This document shows, piece by piece, positions 6,747-11,481 of a stretch of DNA of 11,481 bases. Source of the DNA: JARDZI01 sp041639705 (GTDB taxonomy: Bacteria > Bacillota > Clostridia > Clostridiales > Caloramatoraceae). The notes beneath the pieces were generated by a model. The model worked only from the letters and a program-made list of their open reading frames with translations. It made no database searches and was not told the DNA's origin. How positions within the stretch are numbered: position 1 is the stretch's first letter; every line of letters starts with the position of its first letter. The stretch is from contig JBEQBT010000094.1 of assembly GCA_041639705.1 (NCBI GenBank), forward strand, positions 1 through 11,481, in the 5' to 3' direction. The translations under genes and the position numbers were made by a program.

Positions 6747-7241
6747 GCAAAGGGTCTGTCTCAAAATTACTAAGAAATCATGTTTCTATACAAAAATTGT
6801 CCATTGTCATTACTATGAAATACTAGTCTCGTCATTCTGAGCGTAGGGAAGAATCTTTCCTCAAGAGTTCCTATAAGATCCTTCACTACGTTCAGGATGA
6901 CATGGGACTATAACAAACAAATTTTTTATATAAAACTTGGTTGCTATAGTGTTTCATACAACAAGGTAGTTGGCTCTTCCTTTAAAACTCGACCTTCTAG
7001 TTTATATTCTGAAAGTAGTGGCAGACTTATATACCTGAGTTTAGTTAAATTCAAGAAGGGGTTTTATGGAATAGGTGGAACTTATTTGTATACATAGTAA
7101 AACAATATTATGTGCAGCAATAGGCATTGATAAAGGAAACATTTATAGCACAATTGCATAATTTATAAGTGAATAGAATAAAACAATTAAAGATAATTTT
7201 GATATGGGTAATCACATAAAATTTTGTGAGGGGGGAACAGC
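6747..7241. other. Gene-free stretch with palindromic repeat
   Basis: No convincing gene is present in these 495 bases. Near the left end is GGGTCTGTCTCAAAA (6752-6766), which resembles the terminal repeat of some clostridial insertion sequences, but no matching inverted end is visible. The palindromic element at 6831-6901 follows. The remainder (6902-7227) is AT-rich with no clear promoter; the DUF975 gene's ribosome binding site begins at 7228. Confidence 0.6.
6831..6901. repeat. REP-like palindromic intergenic repeat
   Basis: Two 27-nt arms (6831-6857 and 6875-6901) form an imperfect inverted repeat with a 17-nt centre. The arms begin GTCATTCTGAGCG and end TTCAGGATGAC; two of the four arm differences preserve G-U pairing. 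This GTCATTCTGAGCG...GAATCT form is a widely dispersed palindrome in genomes of Firmicutes and other bacteria. It lies downstream of the DUF1700/DUF4097 gene and may end its transcript. Confidence 0.75.
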
Positions 7242-7982
7242 ATGTGGACAAGAACAATGATTAAGGATAGAGCAAAAGGAGTATTAAGTTTTAATTATTG
7301 GAAAGCCTTTGTTGTGAGCTTGGTTTTACTACTTGCAGGAGGACGTCAAAATGGAGGGGGAAGCAGCAGTGGAGGCAGTAGTAATTACAGCATTGATGGG
7401 AATACATTTAATAATGAAGCAGCATTGATATTCGGCAAGGTTGCATTGTTTATTGCCTCCATAGCCATTATTCTAATTATTTTAAGAGTTTTAATTGGAT
7501 ATATGCTCGAAGTAGGTGGAAGAAAGTTTTTTGTTAAGGCATCCGAAGGTGATTCAAATATGGGATACCTAGGATATTGTTTTCATGAAGAAAGATACTT
7601 TAAAGTACTCCTAACAATGCTTTTGAGAAGTATATATACATTTTTGTGGACTTTATTATTTATAATACCAGGGATAGTGAAATTCTATGCATACCGTATG
7701 GTACCATATATTTTAGCAGACAACCCAACGATAGGATGCAGCAGAGCAATTGAACTAAGTAATGAAATGACCTATGGACAGAAGTGGAATACATTTGTAC
7801 TTGATTTATCCTTCATAGGCTGGTATCTGTTGGGTTCATTAGCATTACTTGTAGGTGTATTATTTGTGATGCCCTATGAGGATGCTACTAATGCTGAATT
7901 ATATTTAGTACTTAGAAAGAATGCAATAGAAGAGGGATTAACATCCTATGAAGAGTTGAACATTGAATATATTGCTGAATAA
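7242..7982 (+). CDS. DUF975 family membrane protein
   Basis: The protein has 246 residues and starts at an ATG after GAGGGGGG (7228-7235). It is recognised as DUF975 by the N-terminal MIKDRAKGVLSFNYWKAF and especially by IIPGIVKFYAYRMVPYILAD (141-160), NPTIGCSRAIELSNEMTYGQ (161-180) and KWNTFVLDLSFIGWYLLGSL (181-200). Hydrophobic segments lie at about 21-33, 62-88, 121-150 and 184-210. A Gly/Ser-rich, probably extracytoplasmic loop (about 33-58, GGGSSSGGSSNY) separates the first two. No biochemical function is established for the family. It stands alone, between a repeat-bearing gap and a 58-bp palindrome. Confidence 0.9.
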   Translation: MWTRTMIKDRAKGVLSFNYWKAFVVSLVLLLAGGRQNGGGSSSGGSSNYSIDGNTFNNEAALIFGKVALFIASIAIILIILRVLIGYMLEVGGRKFFVKASEGDSNMGYLGYCFHEERYFKVLLTMLLRSIYTFLWTLLFIIPGIVKFYAYRMVPYILADNPTIGCSRAIELSNEMTYGQKWNTFVLDLSFIGWYLLGSLALLVGVLFVMPYEDATNAELYLVLRKNAIEEGLTSYEELNIEYIAE

Positions 7983-7988
7983 ACCATT

Positions 7989-8046
7989 GGTTAACAGCCA
8001 CATCAATATCAGATTTGCAAATCTGATATTGATGTGGCTGTTAACC
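7989..8046. terminator. 58-bp perfect palindrome, probable bidirectional terminator
   Basis: The sequence from GGTTAACAGCC (7989) to GGCTGTTAACC (ending 8046) is an exact 29+29 inverted repeat with no unpaired centre. It begins 6 bp after the DUF975 stop codon and ends 6 bp before the stop codon of the minus-strand pseudogene, so it is centred between two convergent reading frames. Neither strand has a T-run after it, so intrinsic termination would depend on hairpin strength alone. Confidence 0.65.
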
Positions 8047-8052
8047 TGGTAA

Positions 8053-8431
8053 TTACCACTTAATGGGGGATGGCTTTTCTACCTTTGGACGCTCGCTATT
8101 AACACCCTTATACTTTTCTATCCTCTCTATCTTTTTTTGTTTTATATTATATATTACAATTCCGCTCTGCTCTATATAATCATCGTCAGTAAAATTGTAG
8201 GATATTAAAATTTTTGAACTATCTGGTTTCCACTCAAAAATCCAATATAGAAATCAGCTCTTTGATTTTGTCCAATTTTGTATTCTAATTGGCTTTTATT
8301 TTTAACTAAGTAGCTTCCAATTTGAGGCGAATAAATAGCATGTTCATTACTGTAAATATCTTTGTGGACAAACTATATTTCATAGGCCTAGTGCAGTTCC
8401 ATTTAAAGTTTAAATTAAGCTCCTCATAGGC
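8053..8431 (-). pseudogene. Frameshifted remnant of an unknown gene
   Basis: The minus strand shows three consecutive coding-like segments in different frames. From 8431, YEELNLNFKWNCTRPMKYSL is readable. From 8372 to 8208, after a TAG in that frame (8375-8373), VHKDIYSNEHAIYSPQIGSY and YLVKNKSQLEYKI follow. From 8253 to 8053 the text is IFEWKPDSSKILISYNFTDD, QSGIVIYNI and a natural end KPSPIKW at TAA (8055-8053). The middle and last segments overlap between 8208 and 8253, so a frameshift lies there; another lies near 8372. No start codon with a ribosome binding site is visible upstream. The family is not recognised. The WKPDSSKILISY wording resembles beta-propeller-like or secreted lipoprotein C-termini, but this is only an impression. 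Confidence 0.7.
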
Positions 8432-8741
8432 TTATAATAAAGACTGCTAATTAGCATGATGAATCAAATCCTTTCATTGAAAATAAGTCTATGTTAAAAA
8501 TAACATTGAAGATATTTATTTTTATAAAAAGATGCGTCCTAATATTGCACACAATGCCCACCTGTAGGGGCGAACAGTGTTCGCCCGTTTTTGAACATCC
8601 TCATACTAAAGCCTGCAAATTCCGGGTGCAAACCTTTGAACACTGGCCATCTCTACACCATCAGTCTGCTCTGAAACTCATTATAGCACTATTATACCTT
8701 TACAGAGCTCAGCATAAAAGCCATATATATGCTCAATTGTA
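8432..8741. other. Gene-free stretch between broken gene and lipoprotein
   Basis: I see no supported gene here. An open frame at 8491-8742 runs through the palindromic repeat at 8568-8586, has no ribosome binding site and gives protein text with no family character. Bases around 8560-8660 are less AT-rich than their surroundings, consistent with an inserted repeat element whose limits I cannot fix. Confidence 0.55.
8568..8586. repeat. GGGCGAACA palindromic repeat core
   Basis: GGGCGAACA (8568-8576) and TGTTCGCCC (8578-8586) are exact reverse complements around one base, preceded by TGTAG. The GTAGGGGCGAACA form is a familiar dispersed intergenic repeat core in many bacterial genomes. It sits in a GC-richer island inside AT-rich intergenic DNA. 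Confidence 0.6.
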
Positions 8742-8798
8742 AAAAGAGGAATTTACAATATTATGTGGAATATATATCCATATAAGACAGTATGAAGT
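8742..8798 (+). repeat. AT-rich leader repeat, copy A
   Basis: These 57 bases align without gaps to 9753-9809 with about 44 identities, far above the surrounding similarity. Shared blocks are GAGGAATTTA and GGAATATATAT. Copy A lies 29-85 nt upstream of the lipoprotein start. It contains GAGG followed after 13 nt by an ATG opening a 10-codon reading frame (MWNIYPYKTV). Confidence 0.55.
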
Positions 8799-8826
8799 AT
8801 ATAATATAGTATTGGAGGAATATCGT

Positions 8827-9210
8827 GTGAAAAATAAATATTTTTTATTGACTTTAATTATCATAATTTGCTTTCCTTTTATTTTTACTTCTTGCTCAAA
8901 TCAAAAACGTTTAAAACCAGATACTCCAGTTAATACAGCAATTGTGATGAAGAATCTCTTGAACGCAGGAAATTATGAAAGTTTTAATAAACTCTTTACT
9001 GACGGAAGAAAAAATGCTATATCAGTAGAACAATTTAATGAGTTGAAAAAACTTACTAGTGCTGGTACGGATTTTAAACACTATGAATTGCTCACATTTT
9101 CTAATGGTAAAATGGTGTTAGTAATGCTTACACAAGATAAAATAGACGGTGAGTATAAAATACAGGATGTTAAAGAAGTTCCAGACGAAATGAAGTCATT
9201 GTTTAAATAG
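8827..9210 (+). CDS. Small predicted lipoprotein of unknown function
   Basis: The protein has 127 residues. The start is GTG 8827, 8 nt after GGAGG (8814-8818); the in-frame TTG at 8812 overlaps the ribosome binding site and is rejected. Residues 1-22 are a signal peptide (MKNKYFLL, then a run of Ile/Leu/Phe) ending in FTSC, so Cys23 should be lipidated, although Phe at -3 is not the commonest lipobox residue. The mature part (about 104 residues) has no further membrane segment. It reads like a compact alpha+beta domain: NTAIVMKNLLNAGNYESFNK, SVEQFNELKKLTSAG, and an ending GEYKIQDVKEVPDEMKSLF seen in small extracytoplasmic proteins. An NTF2-like fold is possible but not shown. No partner gene is evident; the next reading frame is a remnant. 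Confidence 0.75.
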   Translation: MKNKYFLLTLIIIICFPFIFTSCSNQKRLKPDTPVNTAIVMKNLLNAGNYESFNKLFTDGRKNAISVEQFNELKKLTSAGTDFKHYELLTFSNGKMVLVMLTQDKIDGEYKIQDVKEVPDEMKSLFK

Positions 9211-9599
9211 TCGCTCTCAGTAGAATCCTTTGAACAGAGTTATTATAGTGAGTCATTTGATAAATGGACGTATAAGGAACAAAATTGATATATGGAATTC
9301 ATTGTGGAAAGAACACAAATAAGGTTCTTGACTTTACAATTGCTGTACCAGGATATAAGACGGATTTAGGAGTTGCAATAGGGAATAGTTATAAGGATGT
9401 TACTGAGAAATATGGAAGCTATAAAAATGTTTTAAGCAACCAGAGTGGGAAAGAGCTTAAGGGATGGTATGACTTAAATAATGACATGATTATTATTTTT
9501 GATTTTAACAAGGAGGATCCATCCTCTGTTAACCTGGAGGTAAAACCCGAATCAAAGGTAGAAGCAATAAGGGTATCAAGAATTCGATATTTTGATTAA
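9211..9599 (+). pseudogene. 5'-truncated, frameshifted remnant of an unknown gene
   Basis: Coding-like text starts directly after the lipoprotein stop, in the same frame and without a start codon or ribosome binding site: SVESFEQSYYSESFDKWTYK (from 9217), ending at TGA 9286-9288. The frame that continues sensibly is the neighbouring one, open from 9276: LIYGIHCGKNTNKVLDFTIA, VPGYKTDLGVAIGNSYKDVT, KYGSYKNV and so on to RIRYFD at TAA 9597-9599. The crossover lies in 9276-9285, at the run AAAA (9281-9284), and fits loss of one base. The GVAIGNSYKDVTEKYGSY pattern resembles small repeat domains of secreted Firmicute proteins, but the family is not recognised. The shift could also be a sequencing error; the lack of a start remains. 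Confidence 0.65.
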
Positions 9600-9612
9600 T
9601 AATTACAAAAGG

Positions 9613-9663
9613 TGCCCGCTGCATCAGATAAGTAATGAGGCTTTATATCTGATGCAGCGGGCA
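9613..9663. terminator. Long perfect-stem hairpin
   Basis: TGCCCGCTGCATCAGATA (9613-9630) pairs exactly with 9646-9663 around a 15-nt loop. It starts 13 nt after the stop of the broken gene. There is no T-run on the + strand; on the minus strand CTTTTG follows. It probably marks the end of the lipoprotein/remnant transcript. Confidence 0.6.
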
Positions 9664-9752
9664 TCTAACAATAAATTAACATTTTCAAAAATTGATTTAG
9701 ATATCCATGAATTTAATCTTTTCCTTAATTTAAGGTAAAGTATGTTTATTAT

Positions 9753-9809
9753 AAAGGAGGAATTTAGTAAAATATGGGGAATATATATTTATATTAAACA
9801 ATATTAAAT
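9753..9809 (+). repeat. AT-rich leader repeat, copy B
   Basis: This is the ungapped counterpart of 8742-8798. It lies 74-130 nt before the start of the zinc-ribbon gene. A good GGAGG (9756-9760) is followed after 13 nt by an ATG opening a 7-codon reading frame (MGNIYLY), in the same relative place as the tiny frame of copy A. Confidence 0.55.
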
Positions 9810-9882
9810 TAGCATTATAAAAATCTAGTGAATTGAAGCCAGTTAACATAAATCAAAAATTCTAAATCGGGGGGAAATTTTT

Positions 9883-10386
9883 ATGCCTTGGTGCCCAAAG
9901 TGTAAAACAGAATATAGAGATGGGTTTACAAGCTGTAAGGATTGTAATATTGAATTAGTTACTGAATTGGAATTAGAGCCAGATGAAAATGATAATTTGG
10001 TATATGACAAGGAGGCATTTTTAATATCAGTTGCAGATGATTCAGACGCCAAAGCAATTGAAGCACTTTTACGACCATATGGTATTTCAGTACTTAGGAA
10101 GTACAAAGGTGCAGGAGAATATTTGCAAATATCCATGGGCAAAACTATTTATGGGATTGACTTATTTGTTTCTTCTATGGAATTAGAAACTGCTAAAGAA
10201 GTAATTAATGCTATGAATGAATCTAGTGTTGAACTAGAAAATTATAATGTAGAGGAAGAAATTTTAAGTTATTCTGAATCCGAGTACAGCAAAAGAAAAC
10301 GTAGAAAGATATGGACAATAGCATTGATTTTCATGCCTGGAGTTTTATTGATGGCTATTTCGATAATTTGGGAGTTTTTTAGATAA
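9883..10386 (+). CDS. Zinc-ribbon plus DUF2007-like protein with C-terminal membrane anchor
   Basis: The protein has 167 residues and starts at an ATG 8 nt after a run of six G (9869-9874). Residues 1-25 are a zinc ribbon with C4-x2-C7 and C18-x2-C21 (PWCPKCKTEYRDGFTSCKDC). Residues about 43-115 match the DUF2007 putative signal-transducing domain: AFLISVADDSDAKAIEALLR, GISVLRKYKGAGEYLQIS, and GIDLFVSSMELETAKEVI. A charged linker (SKRKRRK, 136-142) precedes one membrane helix (143-164), giving a tail-anchored-like topology with the zinc ribbon probably in the cytoplasm. The family's role is unknown. It appears monocistronic. Confidence 0.85.
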   Translation: MPWCPKCKTEYRDGFTSCKDCNIELVTELELEPDENDNLVYDKEAFLISVADDSDAKAIEALLRPYGISVLRKYKGAGEYLQISMGKTIYGIDLFVSSMELETAKEVINAMNESSVELENYNVEEEILSYSESEYSKRKRRKIWTIALIFMPGVLLMAISIIWEFFR

Positions 10387-10440
10387 AAAATGAATGACTG
10401 GAACTTAGTGACCCTTTCTGCTATTTAACCTACAATCAGA

Positions 10441-10508
10441 AGAGGTGCCAGGCTAGTAACAAGTGTCAAATAGAAAAGTTTGTCACTTGTCACGAGCTTG
10501 GCACTTCT
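10441..10508 (+). terminator. Long imperfect hairpin after the DUF2007 gene
   Basis: The outer stem 10441-10454 with 10495-10508 pairs at all 14 positions if two G-U pairs are allowed. The inner stem 10460-10470 with 10479-10489 has one mismatch, and the loop is 8 nt. G-U tolerance suggests function as RNA. Only a weak T stretch (ATTT at 10514) follows. It lies 55 nt after the DUF2007 stop, so it may be a terminator or a dispersed hairpin element. Confidence 0.55.
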
Positions 10509-10535
10509 CAATAATTTAGTATTGATTTATGCTAA

Positions 10536-10565
10536 TTGTAAGGTTAATATTTATATTATTATAAT
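10536..10565 (+). promoter_or_regulatory. Candidate promoter of the EamA transporter gene
   Basis: TTGTAA (10536-10541) and TATAAT (10560-10565) are separated by 18 bp. The start would be near 10572, about 30 nt before the ATG. The -35 matches four of six consensus positions, and the AT-rich setting makes the call tentative. Confidence 0.4.
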
Positions 10566-10603
10566 AATTACTAAACTACAAAAAGGATGAAAACGGTGAC
10601 ATA

Positions 10604-11458
10604 ATGAAAAATAATGGACGAAAAATCAATGAAAGAAATGGATTAATTTTTATGCTGCTTGGTGCTGCATTTTTATGGAGTACAGGAGGATTTTTAATAA
10701 AGCTAGTTGATTTAAGCTCTTTCCAAATAGCAGGTCTAAGGAGTTTGATTACTGCATCTATGCTTTTAGTGGTTATAAAAAAACCAACACTTAAATTCTC
10801 CTTAAACAAGATTTTAGGCGCTATTGCCTATGCAAGCATGAGTATATTTTATATTTCTGCAACAAAAATGACTACAGCTGCAAATGCAATAATGCTTCAA
10901 TATACAGCTCCAATTTATATTGCCATTTTTGGCGGATGGATGTTAAGGGAAAGGGCAACCAAAAAGGATTGGGTTACAATTCTGTTTGTTATTTTTGGGA
11001 TGGTACTTTTCTTTTTTGATGATATTGGAGGAGGAATGCTGAAGGGCAACATTATTGCCATATTTAGTGGAGTAGCCCTTGCTTTTAATACAATATTTAT
11101 GAGAAGACAAAAGGATGAGAACCCACTTGAAAATGTATTTTGGGGATGTATTTTAACCTTTATTGTTACAAGCCCCTTCTCATTTACAAAAATGCCAGAC
11201 ACTAAAAGCATAGTAGGCTTGTTTTTATTAGGAATATTTCAGCTTGGCGTTTCATACATTCTATATTCAAAGGCAATTAAGAAAGTACCGGCTCTTGAAG
11301 CAACCTTTATTTCTCTTGTAGAACCTATTCTAAGCCCTATATGGGTATTCCTGGCAGTAGGAGAGATTCCAGGGTTCTTTTCTGTAATAGGTGGAATTAT
11401 AGTTCTTACAGCAATAACTATAAATTGTTTAACATTTAGAAGGCAGATTAATGCTTAA
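10604..11458 (+). CDS. EamA-family (DMT superfamily) transporter
   Basis: The protein has 284 residues and about ten membrane helices in two repeated EamA halves (about 14-136 and 146-278). Family marks are GAAFLWSTGGFLIKLV (20-35), the first-repeat end AIMLQYTAPIYIAIFGGWML, and the second-repeat AIKKVPALEATFISLVEPIL followed by SPIWVFLAVGEIPGF. EamA proteins typically export small metabolites such as amino acids; the substrate cannot be told here. The ribosome binding site is weak: GGTGA at 10595-10599 is only 4 nt from the ATG, and AAGGA at 10583-10587 is 16 nt away. No better in-frame start is present until Met17, which would cut into the first helix. It is a single-gene unit, and its stop lies 23 bp from the window end. 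Confidence 0.92.
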   Translation: MKNNGRKINERNGLIFMLLGAAFLWSTGGFLIKLVDLSSFQIAGLRSLITASMLLVVIKKPTLKFSLNKILGAIAYASMSIFYISATKMTTAANAIMLQYTAPIYIAIFGGWMLRERATKKDWVTILFVIFGMVLFFFDDIGGGMLKGNIIAIFSGVALAFNTIFMRRQKDENPLENVFWGCILTFIVTSPFSFTKMPDTKSIVGLFLLGIFQLGVSYILYSKAIKKVPALEATFISLVEPILSPIWVFLAVGEIPGFFSVIGGIIVLTAITINCLTFRRQINA

Positions 11459-11481
11459 TCAGGGCAGCTGCCTTATAGGAA

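Noticed and set aside
6897..7097. 66-codon open frame on the + strand
   Set aside because: It starts inside the right arm of the palindromic repeat, has no ribosome binding site and no recognisable family features.
7098..7241. Promoter for the DUF975 gene
   Set aside because: TTGCAT and TAGAAT-like hexamers occur, but with wrong spacing or poor match; no candidate is better than chance in such AT-rich DNA.
8491..8742. 83-codon open frame on the + strand
   Set aside because: It has no ribosome binding site, runs through the GGGCGAACA palindrome, and its protein text shows no domain-like pattern.
8777..8805. TATAAT at 8800-8805 as a promoter for the lipoprotein gene
   Set aside because: No -35 hexamer stands at the right distance, and a start near 8812 would leave almost no leader before the ribosome binding site.
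1..11481. CRISPR array, tRNA or rRNA genes
   Set aside because: No regularly spaced repeats with unique spacers and no tRNA- or rRNA-like sequence were seen.

Overview
The window is AT-rich, with strong GGAGG-type ribosome binding sites, GTG and ATG starts, and families typical of anaerobic low-GC Firmicutes: DUF975, PadR with a DUF1700/DUF4097 membrane protein, a zinc-ribbon DUF2007 protein, and an excisionase-type HTH fused to a PBP-like domain. This points to a clostridial chromosome. The genus cannot be told from the sequence alone. All intact complete genes are on the + strand. The only minus-strand coding sequences are the partial regulator at the left edge and a broken gene near 8.2 kb.

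Region 1 (1-3900) is a molybdate (oxyanion) uptake locus. A divergently read one-component regulator (HTH plus periplasmic-binding-protein-like domain, cut by the window edge) faces modA, modB and modC, followed by a flavin-reductase-like FMN protein and a 20-bp-stem terminator. The intergenic space holds a promoter for each direction and two sets of 10-bp-period direct repeats about 102 bp apart. One set lies inside the regulator's own promoter and the other in the modA leader. The likely logic is that the regulator senses the oxyanion or a related ligand in the cell and controls both itself and the transporter.

Region 2 (3900-6750) is a three-gene operon: a radical SAM/SPASM protein of unknown substrate, a PadR-type repressor, and a membrane protein with an N-terminal DUF1700-like (HAAS-like) part and a C-terminal DUF4097-like beta-repeat part. 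A perfect 10-bp-arm dyad overlaps the operon promoter's -10 element and is the natural candidate for the PadR operator.

Region 3 (6750-9600) is looser and decaying. It holds a palindromic dispersed repeat, an intact DUF975 membrane protein, a 58-bp perfect palindrome exactly between that gene and a frameshifted minus-strand pseudogene, a second short palindromic repeat, a small lipoprotein, and a second broken gene. Two diverged copies of a roughly 57-bp AT-rich leader sequence lie upstream of the lipoprotein and of the zinc-ribbon gene.

Region 4 (9600-11481) holds a zinc-ribbon/DUF2007 protein with a C-terminal membrane anchor and an EamA/DMT-family exporter. Long hairpins separate the units here. 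Several intergenic gaps carry unusually long, nearly perfect hairpins that lack a clear U-tract.
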